64,000 nucleotides of DNA from CAMCYM01 sp964405405 (GTDB taxonomy: Bacteria > Bacteroidota > Bacteroidia > Flavobacteriales_D > Sanyastnellaceae). The stretch covers positions 1 to 64,000 of the forward strand of contig CAYONT010000005.1 in the NCBI GenBank assembly GCA_964405405.1, written 5' to 3'. Both the position numbers and the translations under genes were made by a program. The notes under the pieces are model-generated. The model saw only the letters and a program-made list of their open reading frames with translations. It made no database searches and was not told the origin of the DNA. Positions 1-7,639 of this stretch are shown one piece after another (position 1 is the stretch's first letter; every line of letters starts with the position of its first letter).

Positions 1-320
1 CCCACCCCGGGAATGCCCGTGATGCCGATGCGCACTGAGCGCTGGGCTGCCTGCTGGGCGATGTCCCGGCTCAGCACCGCGTCCAGCAGTGCTTCTGCCT
101 CCCGCCGGTCCACTTCGCGGCGGCTCTCCACCAACGTGATCGCTTGGGCCAAGGCCCTTCGGTCCCCACTGAGGATGCGCTCCACCCAATCTGCCGTTCC
201 CGCCGGCTGGGCACGTGCACGCTGGATGGCGTCCAGCGCTTGGATGCGGGCCCATTCCCGGCCCCGTGATCCTCCGGACCCCGCACCGGGGGACTGGTTT
301 TCGGTCTCAGCATCCGCCAT
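1..320 (-). CDS. meaB: Methylmalonyl-CoA mutase-associated GTPase MeaB, N-terminal part, cut by window edge
   Basis: MeaB is a G3E-family GTPase that protects and reloads the B12-dependent methylmalonyl-CoA mutase. Only the first 106 codons are in the window. They show the N-terminal helical region (ILSGDRRALAQAITLVESRR) followed by RIGITGIPGVG, the start of the Walker A loop, just where the window ends. The ATG is at 318-320. A TAACTTCG box lies four bases upstream. The gene is divergent from the regulatory-domain gene at 362 with 41 bases between. The family call is confident from these two motifs; the nucleotide-binding core and dimerisation region lie outside the window, and no mutase gene is visible here. 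Confidence 0.88.
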   Translation of the reverse strand, partial: MADAETENQSPGAGSGGSRGREWARIQALDAIQRARAQPAGTADWVERILSGDRRALAQAITLVESRREVDRREAEALLDAVLSRDIAQQAAQRSVRIGITGIPGV

Positions 321-324
321 GCCA

Positions 325-332
325 CGAAGTTA
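325..332 (-). promoter_or_regulatory. TAACTTCG -7-like box upstream of meaB
   Basis: TAACTTCG on the minus strand differs by one base from the Bacteroidota -7 consensus TAnnTTTG. It ends four bases before the meaB ATG, so transcription would begin at or next to the start codon. I see no clear -33 TTG at the usual distance. Confidence 0.45.
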
Positions 333-347
333 CTCGAACGGATGACG

Positions 348-355
348 TAACTTGG
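348..355 (+). promoter_or_regulatory. TAACTTGG -7-like box upstream of the gene at 362
   Basis: TAACTTGG resembles the Bacteroidota -7 element TAnnTTTG and lies six bases before the ATG at 362. With the box at 325-332 it makes a compact divergent promoter pair. The -33 element is not evident. Confidence 0.35.
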
Positions 356-361
356 GGCCCG

Positions 362-1186
362 ATGAGGCTTTTCCACTTGTCAGCCTGCACCCGGTCCCGT
401 CCGCACCCCACGCACGGGTCTTGGGGCACTTGGATCCTGGCGGGTTGGGTTTGGTGGGCGATGGCATCCCATGCCTTGGCGGGGTGTGAGCCCCCTGCTG
501 AACGGGCGGACACCCTGCGGCCCCTGACCGGTTGGATCATGGACGCCCGGGGGGGGCGCATTCCCTCGGCCATGGTCGTGAACCGGATGCGGCCGGGCGC
601 CGGTCAATTCGTCAATGCCGACGGTCAGTTTCATATCCTCGCTGCGCCGGGAGATACCCTCGCCTTCGGCGCGTTGGGGTATTTTACGCGCCAAATCCCC
701 GTCCCCAAGGAAGACCCCGGCCCGGACTGGGTCATCGAACTGCACCGACTTCACGTCCAGTTGGGGGCAGCCGATGTGGTGGCCCCCCGGGAACTCCGGG
801 AAATCCTGCGCGACATCCAGGCATTGGGCTACGACGAGCAGGATTTTCGAATCTCCAGGGTGGACGCCGTTTCCAGCCCCATCACCTACCTCTATGAGCA
901 GTTCAGCCGAACCGAACGGTCCCGCCGAACCGTTGCGGGCTGGGAGAACGACGACCGGAGGCGTGCCCTCCTTCGGGAGTTGTTCGTCCGCTACGTGGCT
1001 TACGACATCATCCAACTGGACGAAGACCAGTTCGACGCTTTCATTCGCTTCTGCGATCCGGGGGACGAACAACTCACCGCTTGGTCCCAATATGAGTTCA
1101 TCCGCTACGTGAAAAGGCGGTTCATGGAGTTCCAGTCCCGACCGCGTCCCCTGGAAGACACCGACTACCAGTACCAGCTGGACTGA
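362..1186 (+). CDS. Secreted protein with N-terminal carboxypeptidase-regulatory-like domain
   Basis: Protein of 274 residues. A long signal-peptide-like start, with a hydrophobic stretch near residues 24-41 ending in ALA, is followed at about residues 50-110 by a CarboxypepD_reg-like beta-sandwich: GWIMDARGGRIPSAMVV, then GQFHILAAPGDTLAFGALGY. The remaining 160 residues are charged and probably helical, of no family I recognise. Such proteins in Bacteroidota are usually periplasmic or outer-membrane attached. The ATG at 362 was chosen because it follows a -7-like box and starts the signal peptide. It ends next to the convergent small membrane protein gene. The function is unknown. Confidence 0.7.
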   Translation: MRLFHLSACTRSRPHPTHGSWGTWILAGWVWWAMASHALAGCEPPAERADTLRPLTGWIMDARGGRIPSAMVVNRMRPGAGQFVNADGQFHILAAPGDTLAFGALGYFTRQIPVPKEDPGPDWVIELHRLHVQLGAADVVAPRELREILRDIQALGYDEQDFRISRVDAVSSPITYLYEQFSRTERSRRTVAGWENDDRRRALLRELFVRYVAYDIIQLDEDQFDAFIRFCDPGDEQLTAWSQYEFIRYVKRRFMEFQSRPRPLEDTDYQYQLD

Positions 1187-1492
1187 TCAGGAGAACCCCG
1201 TTTCCAAGTAGCTCACAAAGCACTGGAACACCCAGCCCGCCGACCCCAGGGCCACCGCCGCCACCCAAAGCACCCGCCACCGGGTCGGGAGCTCGTCAAA
1301 CCGGATGATGGTTCCGGCAGTGACCACAGCCGCCGCCGTCCCCAGGGAAATCAAGTACAAACCCCGGTGCATCTCCATCGCCCGGGCCCAAACCGCCAAA
1401 CCCTCTGGCACCGGAGCTTCGATCAAATAAATCCGCACAAACAGGGCGTGGCAAACCCAAACAAACCCCAACAGGCCCATCCATCGTTTCAT
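1187..1492 (-). CDS. Small membrane protein, unknown function
   Basis: Protein of 101 residues, MKRWMGLLGFVWVCHALF onward, with three likely membrane helices: about residues 4-22, 43-61 and 73-92. The loops are short and there is no catalytic motif. I do not recognise the family; it resembles the many DUF-type three-helix proteins of Bacteroidota. The ATG at 1490-1492 is preferred over one 20 codons upstream because it puts the first helix at the N-terminus. Its stop codon directly abuts that of the convergent gene at 362-1186, with no terminator between. Confidence 0.6.
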   Translation of the reverse strand: MKRWMGLLGFVWVCHALFVRIYLIEAPVPEGLAVWARAMEMHRGLYLISLGTAAAVVTAGTIIRFDELPTRWRVLWVAAVALGSAGWVFQCFVSYLETGFS

Positions 1493-1594
1493 GTTCCAAA
1501 GATTTGCAGAATGCGCGGTGAAAAAAAACCGAAAGTTTGCTTTCGAAGGCACGAAATGCGCACCAAATTGCGTTCACAAGCAAAGATTGAACCG

Positions 1595-1893
1595 ATGAGT
1601 ACTGCTTCTAACAAGTTGGGTGTGCGTTGGACCTATGTCGCCTTGGGGATTTTGTTGCTGGGNNNNNNNNNNNNNNNNNNNNNNNNNNNNNNNNNNNNNN
1701 NNNNNNNNNNNNNNNNNNNNNNNNNNNNNNNNNNNNNNNNNNNNNNNNNNNNNNNNNNNNNNCTAACAAGTTGGGTGTGCGTTGGACCTATGTCGCCTTG
1801 GGGATTTTGTTGCTGGGGGGAATGGTCGTCAGCACGGGGTGTATGGCGAACAAGCAGGCTTGCAGCGCCTACCAGGAAGTGCCCTGCGAGTGA
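1595..1893 (+). CDS. Tiny lipoprotein-like gene interrupted by assembly gap
   Basis: The start (MSTASNKLGVRW) lies before the run of N and the end (MVVSTGCMANKQACSAYQEV) after it. The last 55 bases before the gap reappear right after it, so joining the two copies restores one uninterrupted 47-residue reading frame. That peptide would have one hydrophobic segment ending in STGC, a plausible but non-canonical lipobox, and a short Cys-containing tail. Small lipoproteins of this kind are common in Bacteroidota and I cannot assign a role. As written, the sequence is interrupted by 100 N. Confidence 0.6.
1608..1662 (+). repeat. 55-bp copy at left edge of assembly gap
   Basis: Identical to 1763-1817. 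Because it sits exactly at the gap edge and inside one short gene, it is best read as an unmerged contig overlap and not a biological repeat. Confidence 0.9.
1663..1762. other. Assembly gap, 100 N
   Basis: Exactly 100 ambiguous bases, the conventional length for a gap of unknown size. The 55 bases on each side are identical, so the real gap is probably zero or negative in length. Confidence 0.97.
1763..1817 (+). repeat. 55-bp copy at right edge of assembly gap
   Basis: Second copy of 1608-1662, beginning with the first base after the N run. See the gap entry. Confidence 0.9.
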
Positions 1894-1923
1894 TTCCTTG
1901 ACCCGGTTCGCCCCTCCAAGGTT

Positions 1924-2967
1924 TCAGACATTCAGGAACTGAAAGCCGTTGTTGTGCGCGATGGTGACCATGGGCTCGATGCACGAACGGTACTGTTCTC
2001 TTGAAACATCCAGGGTCCGGAAGGCCATCAGGTAGTCCTCCAGGAATGGACTGCGTGGCCGGGTGATCCCGATGATGTGCAAGGCCTCCCGCTGCGCTGC
2101 GTAGAAGGCATCGAAGTAACGATCGAGTGGAGGCAGCTTATCGCCCTTGCGGCTGTTGAAGGCAGGGTCCGCGGGCAGGAGGTTCCACATCAGATCGTGC
2201 GCCACGAACTGGTAAGGAACGAAATGCTCTACATCGTACTGTCCGGGGGCCAGCGGTAAACCTGTGTAGATGCACGCCAGCGCACCTTTTTCTTGCCACA
2301 CGACGTCCCAGAATTCCCGCTTGTGCCGGCTGAGGCTTCCCCGGCGCTCGGGTCGGATGAGCTTGCTCGGGATGTCGGGAACGTTGGGATTGCGGGTTTG
2401 GAGGAACAAGGCCAAATTCCAAAAACAAAAGTCCTTCAAGATGCCTGCGTGCCGCCGGAAGTAATCCAGCCAGTAGGGCTGAATCCAGAGGGCGCGCTGG
2501 TCAGGCGTCAGGGCGTAGGGGGGGTAGTTCTCGCCGTGCTGGGACCGGAGGTACACGTCTTGCCGGGTGCCACTGCCGAGCCAAGGGCTCAGGAACTTGT
2601 GGGGCACGTTCGCATCGAAATGCCTGAGCACGCGCTGCGTGCCGGGATGGGTCGAAGCCACCAAGGCCGCGTGGATGTCTTGACGACGGGCATCGAGGGG
2701 CAGGTTTTCCCAATCCCGAAGCTGTTCAATGGCGGCTTGCAGCTTGTCCGATTTGCCGAAGGAAAGGTGAAAGCCATGGACCGTGTACCAAGCATGGGAA
2801 ATCATCCGGGCAAAGAGGTCCTGCTTGGTGAGTCGTTCGCCCCCTTCCTCCACCGCTTCCAAGAGGGAGAGGAACCAGTAAAACTTGTAGGTGGCGGATG
2901 TGTTGTTGAAGCACGCGCCCAGCCGGGCCACATCCACCCGCTCGTCGTAAGGAAGATGGTTGGGCAT
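1924..2967 (-). CDS. HNH endonuclease domain protein
   Basis: Protein of 347 residues. The C-terminal part has an HNH nuclease core at about residues 230-280: CIYTG, then YDVEHFVPYQF (His248), WNLLPADPAFNS (Asn262, Asn271) and KGDKLPP. The usual CxxC start is reduced to one Cys, with Thr in place of the second. The first 220 residues are helical and unassigned. The ATG at 2967 starts six bases after the MBOAT stop, so this is the last gene of the acylation operon. Nuclease function is a family-level expectation; why it belongs to an envelope operon is not evident. It has no restriction or methylase partner nearby. Confidence 0.72.
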   Translation of the reverse strand: MPNHLPYDERVDVARLGACFNNTSATYKFYWFLSLLEAVEEGGERLTKQDLFARMISHAWYTVHGFHLSFGKSDKLQAAIEQLRDWENLPLDARRQDIHAALVASTHPGTQRVLRHFDANVPHKFLSPWLGSGTRQDVYLRSQHGENYPPYALTPDQRALWIQPYWLDYFRRHAGILKDFCFWNLALFLQTRNPNVPDIPSKLIRPERRGSLSRHKREFWDVVWQEKGALACIYTGLPLAPGQYDVEHFVPYQFVAHDLMWNLLPADPAFNSRKGDKLPPLDRYFDAFYAAQREALHIIGITRPRSPFLEDYLMAFRTLDVSREQYRSCIEPMVTIAHNNGFQFLNV

Positions 2968-2973
2968 GGGCGG

Positions 2974-4674
2974 TCAGAACTGGAAGTAGATGAAGGGCTG
3001 CATGCCCGCCCGGAGCGCCTGCCACGCGATGGCAATGGCGGCTACGGAGAGCAGGACCTGCACCGGAAGGGACATCCCCTGGAACGCGGAGCGGTACCGG
3101 GCTTTCCAGGTCTCGGGTAGGAAGTGGATGAGGTAGCCCAGCCCGATAACCGTCAAGACCGGGGCGTAACCTTGGAAAATGGCGACCCAGGGCGTGTCGG
3201 ACCAGCCGTGAAAAAGGCGTGCCAGCATGCTGTTCGCCGTGAACCATTCCTCCCACAGCGTGTGCCCTTCGTTCAGGGTGTCCCAAGAAGTCTTGCTCCC
3301 TGCTCGGAACCAGATGCGTGTGAACGTGATGAAATGGAACGTGAGGAAGATGCCCGTCACCGCCAGCAAAGGGCTGGACGCCCATCGGGCCGGGCGCACC
3401 CGGGACCAGATTTTTGTCCACCAGACCCCGAGTCCGTTGAGTCCGCCCCAGAGCACGAAGTTCCAGCTGGCACCATGCCACAACCCCCCGATGAGCATCG
3501 TGAGGAAGGCATTGGTTTGGCCTACAAAAGCCGTCCGCCACGAAGGCACGGCCCAGAGCAGCATGCCCAGCCCCGCCAACACCCCAAGGGTCACCCCACG
3601 CGACAGGGCACTGGGCAACATGAGCAGGAGAAAGCCCAGCGCAATCGCCGCCATGATCCAAGTGAATCGGGTGCCCCCCCGGTTGCCGCCCATCGGGATG
3701 TAGAGGTAATCCCGCAGCCACGTGGAGAGGCTGATGTGCCACCGCTTCCAGAATTCCCCCGGGTTGCGGGCCTTGTACGGCGACCGGAAGTTCACCGGCA
3801 GTTCGAAGCCCATCCACAGGGCGATGCCGATGGCCATGTCCGTGTATCCGCTGAAGTCCGCATAGACCTGGAGGCTGTAGCCATACAAGGCGAGGAGGTT
3901 TTCGAGGCCGGTGTAGGCGACCGGATCGGCAAACACCCGGTCCACCAGGTTGAGGGCCACGTAGTCTGCAAGCCAAACCTTCTTCAGCAATCCGTTGAGG
4001 ATCCAGAACAATCCCAGCCCGAAGAGGGCCCGGTTGACGGCATACGGCCGGTAAATCTGCGGGATGAACTCCTTGGCGCGCACGATGGGGCCTGCCACCA
4101 GTTGCGGGAAGAAGCTCACGTAGAATCCGAAGTCCAACGGACTGCGCACCGGCTCGATTTCCCGCCGGTAGACGTCGATGGCGTAGGACATCGTTTGGAA
4201 TGTAAAAAACGAGATGCCCACGGGAAGCAGGATGCGGTCTACGCGCAGCGAGGTGCCCAGCCACGCATTCGACAGTTCGCCGAGCACATCGGTGGGGCGG
4301 AACTGCGTCCCGAGCAGGGTGTTGCAGCTGTCCGCAAAGAAATAGGCGTACTTGAAGTAACCGAGTACGATCAGATTCAAGGCCAAACTCAACCCCAACC
4401 ACGCTTTCCTCCGCGTGCCTTCCTGTCCCTGCATCCGGAGCCCAATGAACCAATCGGTGCCGGTGGAGAAGAGGAGGATGAGGAAGAACCAACCGCTGGT
4501 TTTCCAGTAGAAAAACAGGCTGACGGCAAAGAGGAAGGCGTTTCGGGCAGCGATGCGCCGCTCGAGCAGGGCGAAGCCAGCCAGCACCCCGGCGAGGAAG
4601 ATCCAGAACACGCCGCGCGTGAAGGTCAGCGGGGCCTGTGGGTCATACATCAGGCTTTCAAGCCAGGTGGTCAT
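2974..4674 (-). CDS. MBOAT family O-acyltransferase (AlgI/PatA-like)
   Basis: Polytopic protein of 566 residues with ten or more hydrophobic segments. It carries the MBOAT signatures: QLVAGPIVRAKEF near residue 191, the long FWKRWHISLSTWLRDY block with His313 followed by YIPMGGNRGG, and IGGLWHGASWNFVLWGG with the conserved His400. Family members such as AlgI and PatA carry acyl (usually acetyl) groups across the inner membrane to an extracytoplasmic SGNH-type partner that modifies a glycan. Here two SGNH genes are directly upstream, and its ATG overlaps the stop of the nearer one as ATGA (4671-4674), which fixes the start. The acceptor is unknown; peptidoglycan or a surface polysaccharide are the main options. 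Confidence 0.9.
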   Translation of the reverse strand: MTTWLESLMYDPQAPLTFTRGVFWIFLAGVLAGFALLERRIAARNAFLFAVSLFFYWKTSGWFFLILLFSTGTDWFIGLRMQGQEGTRRKAWLGLSLALNLIVLGYFKYAYFFADSCNTLLGTQFRPTDVLGELSNAWLGTSLRVDRILLPVGISFFTFQTMSYAIDVYRREIEPVRSPLDFGFYVSFFPQLVAGPIVRAKEFIPQIYRPYAVNRALFGLGLFWILNGLLKKVWLADYVALNLVDRVFADPVAYTGLENLLALYGYSLQVYADFSGYTDMAIGIALWMGFELPVNFRSPYKARNPGEFWKRWHISLSTWLRDYLYIPMGGNRGGTRFTWIMAAIALGFLLLMLPSALSRGVTLGVLAGLGMLLWAVPSWRTAFVGQTNAFLTMLIGGLWHGASWNFVLWGGLNGLGVWWTKIWSRVRPARWASSPLLAVTGIFLTFHFITFTRIWFRAGSKTSWDTLNEGHTLWEEWFTANSMLARLFHGWSDTPWVAIFQGYAPVLTVIGLGYLIHFLPETWKARYRSAFQGMSLPVQVLLSVAAIAIAWQALRAGMQPFIYFQF

Positions 4675-6023
4675 GGTCGGGGTGCAATGGGTTCGGGGAT
4701 GAAGTACCGCTTTCTGAAGTCGGGGTGGGCATGCCGGCCCCAGGCATCGAGCCAGGCGTCGAAGAGGAGGTTGCCCACGATGCGGTAGCCGGCGCTGTTG
4801 AGGTGGACGCCGTCGTCTTGGGCCCAGTCAAGGGACTGCCAGCGCCGGAAGGACCCGAGTCCGCCCATGGCGTCGAAGAGGTCGAAGACGGCAGCTCCGT
4901 GGCGAGCGGCCAGCCGGAACATGGCCTCGCGCACGGCGAATGCGGCGCGGTTGGGGCGTCCGTTGAAACGGCTGTCGGTGTTGGTGAGAAACAGAAAGGC
5001 CACCGCGGGCTGGGCGGCGCGAATGCCGCTGATCAGGCTGTCGTACCGGGCCTCGAAGGCGGCGGCATCGAAGGAATCGGCAGGGCCATGGGCGTCGTTG
5101 ATGCCGATGCCGAAGACGACGAGGTCGGGGGCGAGGTCGGTCCACTGGGCGAGGAAGGACGGGGTGCCGGCGTCGCGCAGGTAGCTCCCGGTCGCGGCGC
5201 CGTTGTTGCCGATGTCGTGGTAGACGAACCGGGCGTTGCCGCGGGTGTCCTCGCACCGCCATCCGTGGAGGGAGGCCGAGGGGGGCGGGGCGGGGGGCAG
5301 GCCGCTTGTGTCGGGGGGGACGGTTTCCCATCGGAACCACAGGGTGTCTGTGGGGGAAGCGAAGTCGAACCGCCACCCGGTGGGGTGGGGGGTGCGTACC
5401 GGGGAGGGGAGGTGGGACGGGCCATCCCAGGCGGGTTCCATGCCCACAGACGTGCCGTACAGCGTCACGCGGTTGGTGGCATAGCACCGACCATCGGGCC
5501 GGGTGCTCCATTGGACCCAGCGGGCATTGGTGTCCGATGTCTCGGCCCGGATACCCGTCGCTCCGAAGGGCCCTGCGTGCTGGCGGACCCCGCAGCGGGC
5601 CCCGGTCCAACCTTCAGACCCCGTGAGTTCCACCCGTGCAGGTCCATTCGTCCGCACCAACCGGTGGGGGAGAACCAGCCCGCGGTCCGGTTGGGTGCCC
5701 GGTGCGAGCGCCTCCCAACGTTGGCGGATTTGGTCTGAAATCCAACCCGCTTGCACGTGGGAGCCCCCCATGTGGACCACCTGCAGCGAACCGGTACCCG
5801 TCAGCAACAGGGAATCCATGCGGGCGTACACGGGCTCAAAGGCCCCTTGTCCCCCGGGAAAGTGCAGGCCCTGCATGCGCAAGGGATGGCCCGTCGGCAA
5901 GGATGCTGCCCATGTGCCAGGTCGGTGCTCGGGAGGCCAAACCTCCAACGCCCTGGGCCCCGTGCCCCACCCCAGGACCAACAGGAACGCCAGCCAACCG
6001 CTGCGCCGGGACCGTCTCCTCAT
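4671..6023 (-). CDS. SGNH/GDSL-like hydrolase or transferase, exported (first of two)
   Basis: Protein of 450 residues with an N-terminal signal sequence (MRRRSRRSGWLAFLLVLGWG). The SGNH blocks can be read: block I is VVHMGGSHVQAGW, with the nucleophile candidate Ser88 but Gly instead of the usual Asp; block III is GIGINDAHG; block V is DDGVHLNSAGY, giving Asp404 and His407. About 240 residues between blocks I and III probably form an inserted beta-rich domain. By analogy with AlgJ/AlgX and PatB it would accept acyl groups handled by the MBOAT protein and place them on a glycan outside the inner membrane. Its ATG overlaps the upstream SGNH stop as ATGA (6020-6023). Esterase activity is the alternative. 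Confidence 0.8.
   Translation of the reverse strand: MRRRSRRSGWLAFLLVLGWGTGPRALEVWPPEHRPGTWAASLPTGHPLRMQGLHFPGGQGAFEPVYARMDSLLLTGTGSLQVVHMGGSHVQAGWISDQIRQRWEALAPGTQPDRGLVLPHRLVRTNGPARVELTGSEGWTGARCGVRQHAGPFGATGIRAETSDTNARWVQWSTRPDGRCYATNRVTLYGTSVGMEPAWDGPSHLPSPVRTPHPTGWRFDFASPTDTLWFRWETVPPDTSGLPPAPPPSASLHGWRCEDTRGNARFVYHDIGNNGAATGSYLRDAGTPSFLAQWTDLAPDLVVFGIGINDAHGPADSFDAAAFEARYDSLISGIRAAQPAVAFLFLTNTDSRFNGRPNRAAFAVREAMFRLAARHGAAVFDLFDAMGGLGSFRRWQSLDWAQDDGVHLNSAGYRIVGNLLFDAWLDAWGRHAHPDFRKRYFIPEPIAPRP
5280..5319 (+). other. G-run cluster, possible G-quadruplex
   Basis: Runs of 6, 4 and 6 G separated by single C bases (5280-5297), then a run of 7 G at 5313-5319. They are on the strand opposite to the SGNH coding strand and correspond to a Pro-rich stretch in the protein. 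Four runs of at least four G meet the sequence pattern for a quadruplex, but codon bias alone could produce it. Confidence 0.35.
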
Positions 6024-7639
6024 GGCCGAGCGTTTTTTTTCGCATCCAACTGGCGCTGAACGGCCCCCGCCCACAGTCCCCATTCTGCCTCGAAGGCCTG
6101 GACGAGCAATTCGCCCACCCGCTTCGCTCCGAGTGGCGAAAAGTGGATGTGGTCCGGCCCGGCAAGCGGAGGGTCTGAGGTCACCCAGGCGTGCATGGAG
6201 CGCTCGCCCCCCATGACATCAAAAAGGTCCCAATACAAGGCATGTTGCTCCCGCGCGACCTGCTTCAATTGGTTGCGCACTTCAATGAGCTGGGGGTAGG
6301 TTTCAAACTGTTCCCCCACCTTGAGGGCCATGTCGGAAGGTCCGATGACCACGATGGGCACTTCTGGGAAGAGGTTCCTGAACAAGGCGATTTGGGCACC
6401 AAACCCCACGGCATACCGCCGGGCGGATGCCGCATCCGAGATCGAGGGCACAGCGTTTCCCCCAAACTGCAGCACCACCATGCCCACGGGGAGGGAACGG
6501 ATTTGGTCTTCCCAAACGCCTCCGGACAACTTCCGAAACAGGGTGCCCGAGGCCCCGCGCATGGGGATGTTGTGCACCACGATCCCTGAGGGTCCCCAGA
6601 AGCCCACCGCATGGATGGCGGGAGGGGGCGCCCCAATTTCGAGCACAACATCGGACAGGGGGTCCTTGCGGTCCTGCAGGGAGATGCCCCAGCGCAGCCC
6701 GTCCGCATCGGCAGGCAATGCCCCTTCCAGTTGGAAGCTGGTGTCCCGAACCGACCGGATGCGGATGGGGGTCTCCTGGGCCACCGGGCCGGTCCATACA
6801 TGCAGCTCGGACCAGGTTCGGTTCGCTTTGTACCCGGTGTTGCGCGGCGTGAAAGTCATCCGCGCCCACGTTTCCGGCGCATCCGGCACCCGGGCGGTAT
6901 CCATTGGTTGTGCCCGGGTTCCCAGCAGCCCAAAGTCTTGAAAGGATGCGTCCGCTTTCCGCTGCATGAAGCAAGTTTCGCGGTTCCAGTGGCGGCTGAC
7001 TTCGTGGTGGAAGGCCAAATGCTGCACCTGAGGCACGCCCGACACGAATCCGGGTCCGGTCCCACCCCATTTTTGTTGCCAAGCCCGCCTCAATTCTCCC
7101 GTGATTCGGTCGCCTTCAATCTGGGAATCGCCATAATGCAGCACGTGCACGTTGCCATCACCGGGTTCCAGGCGGGCCATGTCCCCAAAAAAGTTCCAAA
7201 GTTTGCGCCAGGCGGTGCTGTCGCCCGCCAGCCGCAGATTTCGGTGCAATTGCGCAGGGAGGAAAGCGGAATCCTCCCGGGCACGCAGCTGGGCTTCTCG
7301 TTCCAACCGCAGGTACGGGGGCCAATTCTGACCCACCCCCCCGATGGCGGTGGCCACCCCGCCCCCGGATGTCAACCAGGGCGGCAACCCCCCCGACGCC
7401 GTCGCCACCCCAACCGAATCGCTTCCCCCTCCATACGCGTCCAGCAGTTCGTTGACATCTTCGGGCACCAACCCCTCGTCCCCCCGCCCCCAATCGGACC
7501 AACGCGGAAACGAAAACACCACCTGATCCCCCCGTTTCCACTCCAAAGGGAGGGACATCAGCACCGCACACACGCCGCCCACCGCCAGCAGAAACAACAG
7601 CGTACGGGCCAAGGAGTGAGGCTGTTGACCGCGGTTCAT
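6020..7639 (-). CDS. SGNH/GDSL-like hydrolase or transferase, membrane-anchored (second of two)
   Basis: Protein of 539 residues. A single hydrophobic segment (about residues 11-29) suggests an inner-membrane anchor or uncleaved signal, followed by a Gly/Ser-rich linker to about residue 105. SGNH block I is intact: LHYGDSQIEGDRITG with Ser172. Block III is LQFGGNAVPS and block V DHIHFSPLGAKRVG, with Asp496 and His499. Unlike its neighbour it keeps the canonical Asp before Ser, so it is the better candidate for catalysis. The ATG at 7639 overlaps the LysM gene's stop as ATGA (7636-7639). Likely a periplasmic acyl-transfer or deacylation partner of the MBOAT protein. Confidence 0.8.
   Translation of the reverse strand: MNRGQQPHSLARTLLFLLAVGGVCAVLMSLPLEWKRGDQVVFSFPRWSDWGRGDEGLVPEDVNELLDAYGGGSDSVGVATASGGLPPWLTSGGGVATAIGGVGQNWPPYLRLEREAQLRAREDSAFLPAQLHRNLRLAGDSTAWRKLWNFFGDMARLEPGDGNVHVLHYGDSQIEGDRITGELRRAWQQKWGGTGPGFVSGVPQVQHLAFHHEVSRHWNRETCFMQRKADASFQDFGLLGTRAQPMDTARVPDAPETWARMTFTPRNTGYKANRTWSELHVWTGPVAQETPIRIRSVRDTSFQLEGALPADADGLRWGISLQDRKDPLSDVVLEIGAPPPAIHAVGFWGPSGIVVHNIPMRGASGTLFRKLSGGVWEDQIRSLPVGMVVLQFGGNAVPSISDAASARRYAVGFGAQIALFRNLFPEVPIVVIGPSDMALKVGEQFETYPQLIEVRNQLKQVAREQHALYWDLFDVMGGERSMHAWVTSDPPLAGPDHIHFSPLGAKRVGELLVQAFEAEWGLWAGAVQRQLDAKKNARP

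Noticed and set aside
1608..1817. Direct repeat as a target-site duplication of a mobile element hidden in the gap
   Set aside because: 55 bp is far longer than usual target duplications, the copies abut the N run exactly, and the gap is a standard 100-N placeholder.
1924..2967. HNH protein as part of a defence or restriction island
   Set aside because: No methyltransferase, helicase, toxin, integrase or repeat lies nearby, and the gene is closely attached to the envelope operon.
3124..4788. Long open frame (554 codons) on the plus strand opposite the MBOAT gene
   Set aside because: The minus strand carries clear MBOAT signatures and membrane helices; the plus-strand product is polar, low-complexity and has no start context.
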